A stretch of DNA of 64,000 bases, from NCBI RefSeq assembly GCF_001598855.1, contig NZ_BCZS01000007.1, forward strand, positions 1-64,000. The letters run 5' to 3'. The notes under the pieces were generated by a model. That model was not told the origin of the DNA. It saw only the letters and a list, made by a program, of their open reading frames with translations, and ran no database searches. This document shows, in pieces, positions 9,801-17,126 of this stretch. Position 1 is the stretch's first letter, and every line of letters starts with the position of its first letter. The translations under genes and the position numbers were made by a program. This DNA comes from Pluralibacter gergoviae ATCC 33028 = NBRC 105706 (GTDB taxonomy: Bacteria; Pseudomonadota; Gammaproteobacteria; Enterobacterales; Enterobacteriaceae).

Positions 9801-12541
9801 ATATTGCCCGCGTTCAGAATCAGGTTACGGGCCTGCAGGTTACCGTTCAGGTTGTTGAGATCGCCGCTGTACAGGGTCAGCGTCTGGCCGGAAAGCAGCC
9901 CCAGCCCGTCGGCATCTGTCCGGGCGTTAATCAGGCTGCCGCCGTGCAGATCGACATTCAGCGCGCCGGGCGTGGCGATGCGCCCGGCGGTATTATCAAG
10001 CGAGGCGGCATTCAGCGTCAGCCCATCGGCGCTCTCCAGCGTGCCGCCGCTGTTGTCAAACGCGCCGGAAAGATCCAGCGCGCTGCCGCCGGACGCGGCG
10101 CTGATGGCGCCCTGATGATTGTTAAGCTCCCCGGCGCTCAGCGCCAGCTGCTGCGCAATCAGCCTGCCGCCGCTGTTATTCACGCTGCCGGTGAAACCGG
10201 CCTGAAGCTGCCCTCCGGCAGCCAGAACCCGGCCGGACTGGTTATCGAGGGCATTCCCGCTGAGGAAGAGATTTTTTGCACTTTGCAGGTTACCGCCGCG
10301 GTTATCGATGTCGCCGGTAACGCTGAGGCTGGCATCGCCGCCGTCGGCGCTGATAAAGCCCTGCTGGCTGTCCAGCGAGCCGGCATCGATCGCCACCGTC
10401 TGCAAACCTTCCAGTGTCCCCTGGCGGTTGGTCAACGCGGCCGCGTGAATGTCGAGCCGCTGAGCAATCAGCGTGCCCGAGGTATTGTCCAGATCGCCGC
10501 TGCGAACCCCGAGGTTACCGTTACTGGCAATGCGGCCTTCGGTATTATCCATGCTGCCCGCGCTGAGCGTCATCGCCCCCGCGCTCTCGATCAGGCCGCC
10601 CCGGGTGTTGAGCAGCCCGCTGGCCCCGATCTGCGCCTCGCCGTCTCCGGTCTGCAGCAGATGGGCATTCTGCAGGGAGAGCGTTTCACCCTGCAAATTA
10701 ACCTGCTGGCCCTGCGTCAGGCCGCCGTCGAGTACGATCTGCTGCCCGCTGACGCTCAGCGCCTTCCCGGCGAGGATTTTACCCTCCGCCCCGGCAATAT
10801 CGCCGCCCTGAATCGTCACGTTTCCGCTATCCGAGCCGAGCTGACCGCCGGTATTGATAAGCCTGCTGCTGGTCAGGGTGAAGTCACCGGCGCTGGCCAG
10901 GGTGCCGCCGCTGTTATCTATCTCGCGGCTGCTGAGCGAGAAGCCCTGAGTCCCCCGGGAGATGAGCGTCCCGCCGCTGTTGTCAATTTTGTCCGCGGCG
11001 CGAATATTCAGCTGGCTGGCGGCGATGGCGCTGTTGCGGCTGGAGAAGGCGCGGGCGCTGCTGAGCGTCGCCCGATCTGCATCAATCAGCGCCCCGTCCA
11101 CGCTGAGGTTGCCGTCGCGGGCGGTTGCCGTCACCGCCGCCGAGCGGTTCTGGCTGCCGGAGAGATCCACTTCACTGCCGGAGGCGGTGAAGCCATCGCG
11201 ACTCAGATGCGTGCCGTGGCTGGCCAGCCGTCCGGCAGCGTTGACGGTCAGCTGACCGCTGCGGGTCGCCTGGCCGTTATCGTCTATTCCCGCCCCCAGT
11301 GCGCTGCCGCTATCCGCCTCCACGCTTTGGGCATTGACGGTGGTATTCCTTCCGGCAATGAGGCTGGAGCCGGCCTCGCTGCGTAAGACGCCCGACGTAT
11401 CCAGGCGCAGATCCTGGTCAGCGCGCATCTGGCCGCTATTGGTCAGGCTGCCCTGATTCGTCACGCTGAGGTTTCCCCCGGTGGCAATATGTCCCTGGTT
11501 ATCCAGCTGGGCCGTTTTCAGGGCCAAATCCTGCTGCGAATAGAGGGTGCCGCTGTTAGTCAGTTTGCCCTCGGCGTTGAGGGTAAATCCGCCCTGGGTG
11601 GCGCCTATCTCTCCGGCGTTGCGTACCCCGACCCCGCGCTCGGTTCCCACCAGGGTGATGCGGTTAGCGTACATCCCGCCCAGCGAGGCGGTATCCACCG
11701 CAAACTGCGGGCGACCGTCCGGATCGTCGGCCTTGACCTGAATGACGTTGCCGTCGGCGTCCGTCTGGTTACGACCGGTCGTTATCTTTAAATCGCCGGC
11801 CTGCAGGCGGGCGTTAACGTCCACCGCACGGGCGATCAGCCGGGTGTAGTCCTGCCCGGTGGCGTTCATGCCGCCGCCGCTGATGGTTATTCGCCCGCGA
11901 TCGACGTCATAGCCCGCGACCTGGCCGTTTTCCAGCCGCACCCGGCCGGCGGCCAGGGTATTACGCCCGGCGTTGATAAAGCCGCAGCCGCTGCAGGTGA
12001 TCCCTGCCGGGTTGGCGATAATCACGTCTGCCTTTTGGCCCGCCACCTCCACGAAGCCGCGCAGCTGGCTCGGGTTCATGCTGTTGACTTCGTTAAGAAT
12101 AACTTTCGCGGAACCTTTCGCCAGCCACGGGTTACCGGCAACCTGTCCGGCCAGCTGAGTCTGGGTATTGTGCTGGCTGTTGTTTAAGATGGCGCCCCGC
12201 TCGCCGACGTCGAACTGGCTGTATTTGTTGTGCGAAAGCCCCTTATCGTTGGGCGTCTGAATATTGACCTGCGGCAATCCATTACCGGTTTGCATCACGG
12301 TGGGCTGCTGTCCGCCCGGCGCGCTGCGATCGGGCGCGATAGTTTCAGCCTGCGCCGCCGCGCTAATCATACCTCCGGCAAGCCACAGCGCCAGCGTGAG
12401 CGGGCGCAGGGCGGCAACGCATTCTGGCTCGCAGCCCGGGCCGCGGCCCGTATCGCCGCCCCTGGCCCGCGCCAGTTCGGAAACAACAACCAGCATCCGG
12501 CGGGCGCGGTTGAAAATGATGCGATAACAGTGTCTGTTCAT
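875..12541 (-). CDS. cdiA: CdiA contact-dependent inhibition effector (filamentous haemagglutinin family)
   Basis: This 3,888-residue two-partner secreted exoprotein delivers a C-terminal toxin to neighbouring cells. Seen in order: an extended signal peptide (residues 1 to about 65, ending AAAQA); a TPS secretion domain (about 90-330, with NPAGITCSGCGFINAG); several dozen FHA-1-type repeats of about 20-45 residues carrying N-N-Q-G/S-G cores to about residue 2100; a non-repeat region (about 2100-2600) matching the place of the receptor-binding and YP domains; FHA-2-type repeats rich in AGNDI/AGHDI; a hydrophobic Gly/Ala pretoxin segment (about 3490-3630); VENN at 3634-3637; then 255 residues holding an entry domain with paired Cys and a toxin of about 100 residues ending SKIRFPGEK. 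I do not recognise the toxin. An SD-like AGGGA precedes ATG 12541. Base composition falls sharply near the toxin end. Confidence 0.97.
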   Translation of the reverse strand: MNRHCYRIIFNRARRMLVVVSELARARGGDTGRGPGCEPECVAALRPLTLALWLAGGMISAAAQAETIAPDRSAPGGQQPTVMQTGNGLPQVNIQTPNDKGLSHNKYSQFDVGERGAILNNSQHNTQTQLAGQVAGNPWLAKGSAKVILNEVNSMNPSQLRGFVEVAGQKADVIIANPAGITCSGCGFINAGRNTLAAGRVRLENGQVAGYDVDRGRITISGGGMNATGQDYTRLIARAVDVNARLQAGDLKITTGRNQTDADGNVIQVKADDPDGRPQFAVDTASLGGMYANRITLVGTERGVGVRNAGEIGATQGGFTLNAEGKLTNSGTLYSQQDLALKTAQLDNQGHIATGGNLSVTNQGSLTNSGQMRADQDLRLDTSGVLRSEAGSSLIAGRNTTVNAQSVEADSGSALGAGIDDNGQATRSGQLTVNAAGRLASHGTHLSRDGFTASGSEVDLSGSQNRSAAVTATARDGNLSVDGALIDADRATLSSARAFSSRNSAIAASQLNIRAADKIDNSGGTLISRGTQGFSLSSREIDNSGGTLASAGDFTLTSSRLINTGGQLGSDSGNVTIQGGDIAGAEGKILAGKALSVSGQQIVLDGGLTQGQQVNLQGETLSLQNAHLLQTGDGEAQIGASGLLNTRGGLIESAGAMTLSAGSMDNTEGRIASNGNLGVRSGDLDNTSGTLIAQRLDIHAAALTNRQGTLEGLQTVAIDAGSLDSQQGFISADGGDASLSVTGDIDNRGGNLQSAKNLFLSGNALDNQSGRVLAAGGQLQAGFTGSVNNSGGRLIAQQLALSAGELNNHQGAISAASGGSALDLSGAFDNSGGTLESADGLTLNAASLDNTAGRIATPGALNVDLHGGSLINARTDADGLGLLSGQTLTLYSGDLNNLNGNLQARNLILNAGNINNQSGYLGASESLTLKGTSLNNADGLLSADGGAASLSLTGALANRQGTLQSQQAMNLNAASLDNDGGKILSAKSQVNGAFSGALSNRGGSVLAGTALELRSASLDNQQGIIAATHGDSRLTTGALNNQSGDIESSQRLTVDAGQLDNSGGQLLASDAMEVVSDGLINDGGLIQARNALAIDTRGGALSNTGTLTDSTGIRSGGLLTLTAGDVDNQGGLISGESLTAQGKAWNNQGGELSSAGDLSLSGASLNNAQGLVSASEGTLTASLTQDLNNQRGTLQSGQSLGVSAGSVNNSDGALLAAGGSADVRVQDAFNNQRGELLARNDVRLNAGDIDNQGGRVSALNGGAFIGAAAGILNQGGIIDAASALQLKGDRIANAGGQIVASGGALTASAREIANQSGRMAAQGDLQIDGQTLDNSDGTLTSVGGQLRASLADTINNQRGVVQSGHDVLLQGGALDNREGTVLAVDGVNRIAVDGALLNGGGEIASQQAVELRAGSVDNQNGTVSSQTGALNVSVDGLLNNQKGALEGAGPVEISAGSLNNRGGSLLSAADNLAVSVAQGLDNQGGQIAARRGVTLVADDLNNVQGMVTAVEGPLTVNGGQRLDNTDGTLQSTGDLNLSAASLTNQRGTLQSTAGDSTLSLTGGLNNQQGFVSAGNRLTLNGAEMDNRDGVLVAKHIDLTSQALTNRNGLIQGSDALTINTQGNLLDNSGTNGDSTGLRSGGSLSLSTGGLNNQGGLIAANALTVSGQDVDNRQGLINSTGDSQLTTGDLNNQSGVIQSGGSISLDTRGAGLHNEQGTLLADKILTLSAGALGNAQGLIQGGAGLTVAGSQLDNGRGQLLSGGGLTTRVDSLNNDAGLIYAAGDADVSASQDLRNQQGLIKADGALTVSAAQLDNQNTRGSGQGIEARDLTLNAASLNNQSGALRAGDTLQANVSERLNNQSGLISSQNSLTIGQPGQRPALANGGGDIVANGDASLWLGQIDGVGRITSGGSLSLDVASALNQDGSLAAGNDLTLNTNGNALTNAGSINAGNQLTLNSGHLDNLQSGDINAGTTRVNASDILNQGLIDGGDVLIRTGDLHNTGTGRIYGDRLAIDARTLLNDKAGDTAATIAAREDLVIATDRLVNQDHGLIYSNGGLSIGGALNEAGELSGQASQVENLSATIEAMGDLRIDAAQTENRDIHLTVSDSLQNVSVSDNMLEVELCSGREWPEGCGRIDGQHYRFNGHVINYEQGETSNVAFDFDQDGRSYALDAEGNRITVNVNGQDEYVYLWQDTANDIIWFNLPGVTDAGRRFDVFSFTRSVKEQAVSGQDSAVIRSGGNLLLNGGLHNKDSQVVAGQDLTINGNVNNDETTVRQEITDDGVVIRAGKRKEHKETHFEGQGAYQPPLQEIDLPLHLTVQQQGQGPADGRTIDGQKPTTGGGEQASGLNGGAELMRRDDRTLVTEVALPPGQSVDTQLRPVNDTLTDSADHSPSDLQRRSGADGLVDVALSGAGGLTSGATGSLNGTVGNAQLDGTQSGASTTVPAGQDNWVLRSVTGPVKVPDSSLFVLHPGTDSNYLVETDPRFTQGKKALSSGDFYSQDQLQKRLGDGYYEQSLVRDQIVKATGQRYLSGYSDDEEQYRALLSSGKSFTERFGIAPGVDLTPEQMLQVTSDMVIMVNQTVTLPDGSTQVVSVPKVYARVKPGDLKGDGALLSGNNVRINTAGDVINSGTIQGRDLTAISAGNLLNTGDISGNRTQLVATNDIVNRGGQLKGGDQLSLQAGHDILNVTDSYQKGSEGWLGRQAVITVTNDKGELSAEAGHDIHMTASQLSNQGKDSITRLVAGNDITLDTAGISHATDYTRNSKNYDRSMETREIGSTIGVGGDLLMQAGHDLNLRAADVTATGDAALMAGNDVNLLSGEDTWDQSSRAKWTKHGTFSKTTTKIASEMHRETAASSTVSGDNVTVMAGNNLTSEGSNILGTHDVTLEAKNNITLTTADESDHSFFSETKKKSGISSTGGIGISAGSSSQKVTSDDLSNVKKGSVVGSSQGNLTLLAGNGVNIHGSDLVAGEDMTIQGKNVNITAAENSHTALTTRETKSSGLTLGLSGTVGSALNTATEQLKSARNEEDGRLAALKGTQAALTGYQATQAARLAQGAADSNEGNYAGITLSYGSQKSKSENRLEEHTASPSHVQAGRDVTIRATDGDLNIQGSDLQAGRDMGLAASRDINMTSGQNSSESSGSNKSHGGSVGVGVAAGSGSAGFSVSASANQSKGRENGSSLTHTETTASAGRTLTIDSGRDILMQGAQGSGESIIANAGRNLTITSEQDSDRYDMKQTGSSAGASVTWGAGFSGSASVSASRDRMNSNFDSVQEQSGLFAGNGGFDVNVGSHTQLNGGVLASTATPDKNRLETGTLGWRDIGNQADFTVEHQSAGVSTGGSYAGQFIGNMASNTLTGAHGSGHDSSTTHAAVEAGTIIIRDPGNQQQDVSTLSRDTEHAANGLSPIFDKEKEQRRLQEAQLIGEIGTQVADIARTEGKIAGEKARNDPAALKAAKEKLVAEGKPDPSRQEIADQAYASAMKPWGTGSTVQQAISAATAAVQGLAGGNIGQAISGAAAPYLAEVIHNMTTTKDANGNEVVNTQANLMAHAVLGAVVASAQGNSALAGASGGALGEYIAQQIYPGVPRDKLTEEQKQTISALGTLAAGLAGGLTGGSTADAVAGAQAGKNAVENNFLNQGHPQEYADKYKACNGNAGCEQNIRKEMAKESAENVQKLKSCWDSGDAACVADMRAKMELSDQAYTELRKQDDMAGRAYESSAQWYADIIDQCAGKCGWLEASLLKTGADGLSNIAYGALGAGSVPKPGQAGSANDIRFANEISKDISAIGKQTDIDFAAKNTKKSAGQIVVKNITPDEAINNLSANGYTKAMSKDGSVTIMSKGDTVYRFYPFSTGGGIVGAESGVPSASVSVGGKIISKIRFPGEK
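1631..1642 (-). other. VENN-coding boundary of the CdiA toxin region
   Basis: These 12 bases encode the VENN tetrapeptide (residues 3634-3637) that marks the start of the variable CdiA-CT. The same 12 bases occur at 320-331 at the head of the orphan module, in the same orientation, about 1.3 kb away. They are the likely seed for recombination that swaps toxin/immunity pairs. Upstream of the motif the two copies differ, so the exact identity is limited to the motif. Confidence 0.85.
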
Positions 12542-12556
12542 CTTTCATCCCTGTAT

Positions 12557-14278
12557 TCAGTACTGCCAGCTGACGCTGAAGCCAAAGGTCACCGAATCTG
12601 TTTTAAATCCGTGCGGTTTAGAAAGCGGCGTTCCGCCAAAAGCGTCATAGCTGAGGCCGAGTGCGGAAATATTGCCCCGCAGCCCCGCCACGCCGCCGGC
12701 CAGATGGCGACCCAGCAGCGTCGAGCCATCGCTGCGCCCGCCGACTTCGCCATAGTCGGCCCCGAGGTAAAACTCCTGCTCCGGCAGCGGCGTCTGCCAG
12801 GCGAGGGTATTCTGCACGTACCAGCCGTGGCTGGCGCTCAGCGTGCGTTCACCGTCGAACCCGCGCACCGTCCAGCGGTTGCCGATGGCCAGCTGATCAG
12901 GCGAGGTCAGGGGCGTGGTGCTCATCTGGCGCAGGTAGTTCATCTGATAGCGGAAATTCTGATTGCCCAGCGCAAACGGCCAGTTGAGCCCCGCGGTCCA
13001 CGTGAGGATTTTGCTTTTTGCCGTAGCGTCGTAGCCGTCTTCGTACTGCTCTTCGTAAGCGGGCATCGCGCCGAACCAGCGGGTGCCGCGCTGATAGCTG
13101 ACGCCGCCGTCAATCGTCGCGTTGCCGATATAGTGGCGATGATCGAGCCCCAGCAGCCAGGCGCTGGTACGCCGACGCTGGACCTCGATTTCCGTGTGGT
13201 CGATGTAGTTACGGATCTCGCGAACCTGAACGCTGCTGCGCAGCGTCGTTTTACCGCTGGCGTTACGCTGAATAACGCGGCTCAGGCCGACGTTAAGATT
13301 TTTGCTTTTGCCCGAGTAGCGGATATCGCCGTTATAGCCCGCCACGTTCTGCACGTAGTTGTACTGCCCGGCATTGACCTCAAACAGCCAGTAGCCCAGC
13401 GGAACAGAGTAGTGGCCGTTGATGTTTTTACTCTGCTTGCGGCCTTTGAAACCCAGATCGTGGCTGGCGGAGACGTAAAGCAGATCGCTCAGCGCAAACG
13501 GATTATCCAGCGCCAGCATGGCGCCGCCCTGGCTGCGGCCGGTGCTTTTGGTGCCCGAGTTGTCGACCCACATATTCACCCGCCAGAGTTTGCTCTGGTG
13601 GCGGGTAATAACCACATCGCTTTCGCCGGGGTTATCGCCGGGAACGATCTCCATGCTGTCCTGTACCGTCGGCAGGCGCTGCTGGTTCTCCAGTCCCTGT
13701 TCGATATCGCGCAGATCCAGCAGCTGGCCTTCCCGGGCGGGCACCGAGGTAAAGAGCACGGCGCGCTCATCCGAGCCGTCGGCATAGCGGATATGGCGCA
13801 GCATTCCCGGCACCAGCGCCAGGGTCAGTTCCCCCTTACTGAGATCCTGCTCCGGCACCAGCACCCGGGAGGTGACCCAGCCGTGGTCAACCAGCCGGTT
13901 TTGCAGGCGGCTCATCAGCTGGTTAATCCCCTTGACGCCGAGGCAGTGGCCAACGGCACCGTCGGCAATGCGCTGCGCCGGAAACCAGTGCGGGAACGCC
14001 TCCCGCCCCGTCAGGCGGACGCGATCGATTGAAAAACAGGGTGTTTCCTGGGGGAAGGGCCCGTCAGCATCAGGCGGGGTGCTCTCGTTCAGCGAGATAT
14101 CAGGCGCGTCAGGGGTAAGCTGCGCCTCTTTTGCCGACTGCTGGCTTTTGATGTGCTGCTGCTGCTGATCGATGAAGGGCGCCGCCTGCGTGTTCCAGGC
14201 GACAAAGCTTGCCCCTATCATCACGACGTGACGGGGCCAGTGCTTCAGCAAAATCCTTGCCAATGTCCGTAACTCCAT
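12557..14278 (-). CDS. cdiB: CdiB outer-membrane two-partner secretion transporter (ShlB/FhaC/HecB family)
   Basis: This 573-residue Omp85-superfamily barrel exports CdiA across the outer membrane. Seen: an N-terminal signal sequence ending near NTQAAP (residue 34); a Gln-rich plug/linker (QQQQHIKSQQSAKEAQ); two POTRA-like regions (about 75-230, with CFSIDRVRLTG and LVPGMLRHIRYADG); a beta-barrel; the conserved L6 motif VRGFDGE; and a terminal aromatic (VSWQY) typical of outer-membrane proteins. Length fits the family. It is first in the minus-strand order cdiB-cdiA-cdiI, with 15 bases before the cdiA start, so the genes are surely co-transcribed. The ribosome site before ATG 14278 is weak; no better start with a full signal peptide is visible. 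Confidence 0.95.
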   Translation of the reverse strand: MELRTLARILLKHWPRHVVMIGASFVAWNTQAAPFIDQQQQHIKSQQSAKEAQLTPDAPDISLNESTPPDADGPFPQETPCFSIDRVRLTGREAFPHWFPAQRIADGAVGHCLGVKGINQLMSRLQNRLVDHGWVTSRVLVPEQDLSKGELTLALVPGMLRHIRYADGSDERAVLFTSVPAREGQLLDLRDIEQGLENQQRLPTVQDSMEIVPGDNPGESDVVITRHQSKLWRVNMWVDNSGTKSTGRSQGGAMLALDNPFALSDLLYVSASHDLGFKGRKQSKNINGHYSVPLGYWLFEVNAGQYNYVQNVAGYNGDIRYSGKSKNLNVGLSRVIQRNASGKTTLRSSVQVREIRNYIDHTEIEVQRRRTSAWLLGLDHRHYIGNATIDGGVSYQRGTRWFGAMPAYEEQYEDGYDATAKSKILTWTAGLNWPFALGNQNFRYQMNYLRQMSTTPLTSPDQLAIGNRWTVRGFDGERTLSASHGWYVQNTLAWQTPLPEQEFYLGADYGEVGGRSDGSTLLGRHLAGGVAGLRGNISALGLSYDAFGGTPLSKPHGFKTDSVTFGFSVSWQY

Positions 14279-14639
14279 TTGAATGTATGTAACCGTAAAG
14301 AAATGTCATTTGTAGTCTATGGATATCCGATTCCGGACAAAAAAACAACATCGGCGGTAAATTTTAATTCACAAAAGATAAACATTAGCAATCGGAGTTA
14401 TATCAAACGGCCATTTTTATACCCATTCGCCGGAAGTATTGCCCTCCGGCCTGGCGAGAAGTGACCTCCTGGCCAGCGGACGCCGCCATACGAGCTTTAT
14501 GCCTGATTCCAATTTAATTCAGTTTTTCTGACAAACTATAGCGAATTGTTTCGATTTTAATCAAACGGTCCGCCGCCTATTATTTATCACATCAGGGCGA
14601 AGCGCCCTACAGTGACCAGATAACTTAAGGAATACGACC
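14279..14639. other. Divergent intergenic region between cdiB and the BhsA-like gene
   Basis: This AT-rich gap of about 360 bases lies between divergent genes and must hold promoters for the CDI operon (minus) and the small periplasmic protein (plus). A short hairpin (GGGCGAAGCGCCC) lies at about 14596-14608 in the leader of the plus-strand gene. I see no convincing gene and no operator I can name. Confidence 0.5.
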
Positions 14640-14849
14640 ATGAAAACCATCAAAACTTTTGCTGCTGTTGCCGCTCTTTCTCTGATGTCCTTCGGCGCCT
14701 TTGCCCAGAGCGTCAGCGCAACCGCCTCTACCCTGGACCGCGCGGAAGCGCAGATTGCCGCGAAGGCCGCAGCCGAAGGGGCGTCCTACAAAATCACCAG
14801 CGCACAGTTCAATAACCGCGTGCACATGACCGCCGAACTGAGCAAATAA
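14640..14849 (+). CDS. YhcN/BhsA-family (DUF1471) small periplasmic protein
   Basis: This 69-residue exported protein has a clear signal peptide (cleavage after AFA near residue 22) and a mature part of under 50 residues ending in ITSAQFNNRVHMTAELSK, the usual tail of DUF1471 proteins such as BhsA, McbA and YhcN. Relatives are periplasmic or outer-membrane-associated stress proteins that affect biofilm and oxidant or metal tolerance. It is slightly shorter than the usual 85-90 residues. A good AAGGAA site lies before the ATG and a strong terminator follows, so it is a single-gene transcript. The exact paralogue cannot be told. Confidence 0.88.
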   Translation: MKTIKTFAAVAALSLMSFGAFAQSVSATASTLDRAEAQIAAKAAAEGASYKITSAQFNNRVHMTAELSK

Positions 14850-14866
14850 GTGCCGAAAAAAACAAA

Positions 14867-14901
14867 ACAGGCTGCCACCGGGCAGCCTGTTTTGTTTTTC
14901 A
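14867..14901 (+). terminator. Rho-independent terminator after the BhsA-like gene
   Basis: The stem AAACAGGCTGCC / GGCAGCCTGTTT has a short ACCG-type loop and is followed by a T run. It lies between the convergent small periplasmic gene and the GntR regulator and could serve both strands, because the minus strand also ends in T residues. Confidence 0.88.
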
Positions 14902-14913
14902 CTATACGGGAAA

Positions 14914-15576
14914 CTAGCGCTCCTGCTGCTGACGGGCCAGCGCCGCCAGCACGGTACGCTCAGAGAGGTTCAGGTAGTCGCTCATCGCCTCTGCCGCCTC
15001 GCCATTTTTACCCGCCCGCAGCAGCCCGAGGATCGCGGCGTTCTTTTCGATATAGGGCGCGTGCAGCAGGGCATGATCGTTGAGGTGGCCAAACGCCAGC
15101 CGCAGCTCGGCGGAAACCTGGCGATAGAGGCGCATCAGGCGCTCGCTGTCGGTCAGCTCAACCAGCGCGATATGAAAGGCCATGTTTTCGGTGCCGACGC
15201 TGCGCCATTCGCTCTTTGCCTGGTGCTGCCGGGCGGCATCGACCGCCTCCGCCATGCGCGCTACCGCCGGGTGGAAGGCGCTGGCGCCGCGCAGGGCGTC
15301 GCACTCAATCAGCCGCCGGATGCGGTAGATGTCAATAATCGACGCCACGTCAGGGAGCGAAACGCTGACGCCCCGGTGCGGCTCGTGGCGCACCAGGCCC
15401 TCCTGGGTCAGCAGGCGGAACACTTCGCGCAGGGTATTGCGCGAAATGCCGAGCTGCTCGCTGAGATGCGCTTCCGACAGGCGGGTTCCGGGAATAAGAT
15501 CGCCGGCAATAATGCTGGCGCGAACGGTCTGTGCCGTGCGCTCAATGAGCGTCTGCGCGGGCGCTGCTTTTTTCAT
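14914..15576 (-). CDS. GntR-family (FadR/FCD subfamily) transcriptional regulator of the pxp-type operon
   Basis: This protein of about 220 residues has an N-terminal winged helix (LSEAHLSEQLGISRNTLREV, then a wing RHEPHRGVSV) and an all-helical FCD ligand domain (DIYRIRRLIECDALRG..., FHIALVELTDSERL). The open frame extends 25 codons upstream, but ATG 15576 has an ideal GGAGAGG site and begins MKKAAPAQTLIERTAQ, so I start there. It is divergent from the Nramp-pxpA-DUF1445-pxpBC-biotin carboxylase operon, with a palindrome between them. It is most simply a local regulator that responds to the operon's substrate; that role is inferred. Confidence 0.9.
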   Translation of the reverse strand: MKKAAPAQTLIERTAQTVRASIIAGDLIPGTRLSEAHLSEQLGISRNTLREVFRLLTQEGLVRHEPHRGVSVSLPDVASIIDIYRIRRLIECDALRGASAFHPAVARMAEAVDAARQHQAKSEWRSVGTENMAFHIALVELTDSERLMRLYRQVSAELRLAFGHLNDHALLHAPYIEKNAAILGLLRAGKNGEAAEAMSDYLNLSERTVLAALARQQQER

Positions 15577-15760
15577 TTCCTCTCCAGGGGACCGCACCGA
15601 GCGGCCATCTTCACACAATCCTCCGGCAGCGACAAGCTGCGAAATCCGCACCTAAACGGTGCAATTCACGCACCGCAACAGGGCGCAATGCGATCTTTGT
15701 CGTAATTTTACATCGCGAATTCGAAAAGAGATTGTCTACGCTGCGGCCGTTCACCAGGAT

Positions 15761-15773
15761 ATTGTTCAACAAT
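15761..15773. promoter_or_regulatory. Candidate GntR operator (13-bp palindrome)
   Basis: ATTGTTCAACAAT is a perfect inverted repeat about a central C. It lies in the AT-rich divergent gap (15577-15884, 308 bases) between the GntR gene and its target operon. A further half-site-like CAACAAT occurs near 15810. Size and symmetry fit FadR-type GntR operators, but the assignment is inference. The gap must also hold both promoters; I see no gene in it. Confidence 0.45.
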
Positions 15774-15884
15774 AAAACAAATATTGATTAACAAACACAA
15801 CACATAACTCAACAATGGTCCGGTTATTGCTTGGCTGAATGATGACAACCGTTCACCGCTGCCAATAGCCAAAGGAGTCCGCTT

Positions 15885-17126
15885 ATGCCCGCTCTGGAAG
15901 TCGAAGATAAAGCCTTTCTCCGCAACCGGCGCTCGTCGCTGGTTGCCGCCATCTTTCTGATGGCCACCTCCGCGATAGGTCCGGGATTTATTACCCAGAC
16001 CACCGCTTTTACCGCCACCATGGGCGCCGCCTTCGCCTTCGGTATTCTGGCCTCGATCGTTATCGACTTCGTGGTGCAGCAGAATATCTGGCGGGTCGTC
16101 ACCCTGACCCAGATGCGCGCCTCCGACGTGGCCAACGCCGCCCTGCCGGGCAGCGGCTATCTGCTAGCGGTACTGGTGATTTTCGGCGGCCTGGTGTTCA
16201 ATATCGGCAATATCGCCGGCGCCGGGCTTGGTATGAATGCCATGTTCGGCATCAGCCCGAAGTGGGGCGGCCTTATCAGCGCCGGCTTTGCGCTCTACAT
16301 CTTCTCCTCGCGCCGGGCGGGAACGGCTATCGATCGGCTGATGGTGGTACTCGGTATTCTGATGATTGCCATGGTTGTCGGGGTGATGTTTGTGACTAAG
16401 CCGCCGGTAGGCGATGCGCTGTTCCAGACCGTGATGCCGGGCCATATCGATTTCGCGACCATCACCACCATCGTCGGCGGGACCGTCGGCGGCTATATCT
16501 GCTACGCCGGCGCCCACCGCCTGCTCGATAAGGGCATGGTGGGTCCCGAGCACATAGAGGCCGTCTCCTCCGCCGCCAACAAAGGAATTCTGGTGGTCGG
16601 CATCATGCGCTACGTGCTGTTTCTGGCGATCCTCGGCGTGGTCGCCAGCGGCGTAACCCTCGATCTTTCCGGCCAGGCGGCCAACCCGGCCTCGCAGGCA
16701 TTCCGCTACGCGCTGGGCGAGTTTGGCGTGCGCGTATTTGGCTTTATCTTCTGGGCGGCGGCGATCACCAGCGTGATCGGCGCGGCCTATACTTCCGTCT
16801 CCTTTATGACGGTGTTTAAGGCGGGAATGACCGACCGCCAGCGCAATATCGCCACCCTGATTTTTATTGCCGTCTCGCTGGCGGTCTATCTGGCGCTCGG
16901 TACGGCGCCCGCCGCCCTGCTGGTGTTTGCCGGCGGCTTTAACGGCCTGGTGCTGCCGGTGGGGCTGACCATCTTCCTCTATGTCGGCTGGAAACGCAGC
17001 GACCTGATGAAGGGCTACCGCTATCCGCGCTGGCTACTGTGGAGCGGGCTGATCATCTGCGCCCTGACCTGGTACATGGCCGCCCTCTCTGTCGGCACCA
17101 TTTTTAGCTTCCTGGAGATTGTCTGA
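15885..17126 (+). CDS. Nramp-family membrane transporter (YcsG-like), first gene of pxp operon
   Basis: This 413-residue protein has about 11 hydrophobic segments and the Nramp/MntH fold, beginning in TM1 with [16 protein letters not shown]. In classical Nramp metal carriers this place reads DPGN and TM6 carries MPH; neither is visible here (GPGF; no MPH), so transport of manganese or iron is doubtful. Relatives linked to 5-oxoprolinase genes (Bacillus YcsG) are thought to import the pathway substrate. An AAAGGAG site precedes the ATG. Its TGA overlaps the pxpA ATG by one base, a sign of coupled translation. It is divergent from the GntR gene. Substrate unproven. Confidence 0.9.
   Translation: MPALEVEDKAFLRNRRSSLVAAIFLMATSAIGPGFITQTTAFTATMGAAFAFGILASIVIDFVVQQNIWRVVTLTQMRASDVANAALPGSGYLLAVLVIFGGLVFNIGNIAGAGLGMNAMFGISPKWGGLISAGFALYIFSSRRAGTAIDRLMVVLGILMIAMVVGVMFVTKPPVGDALFQTVMPGHIDFATITTIVGGTVGGYICYAGAHRLLDKGMVGPEHIEAVSSAANKGILVVGIMRYVLFLAILGVVASGVTLDLSGQAANPASQAFRYALGEFGVRVFGFIFWAAAITSVIGAAYTSVSFMTVFKAGMTDRQRNIATLIFIAVSLAVYLALGTAPAALLVFAGGFNGLVLPVGLTIFLYVGWKRSDLMKGYRYPRWLLWSGLIICALTWYMAALSVGTIFSFLEIV

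Noticed and set aside
7000-11300. Regularly spaced repeats that could suggest a CRISPR or satellite array
   Set aside because: They are degenerate, coding and in frame, with N-N-Q-x-G protein repeats of the FHA type; there are no constant repeats with unique spacers.
12230-14032. 600-codon plus-strand frame over the cdiA start and cdiB
   Set aside because: cdiB and the start of cdiA on the minus strand carry signal peptides and family motifs; the plus frame has none.
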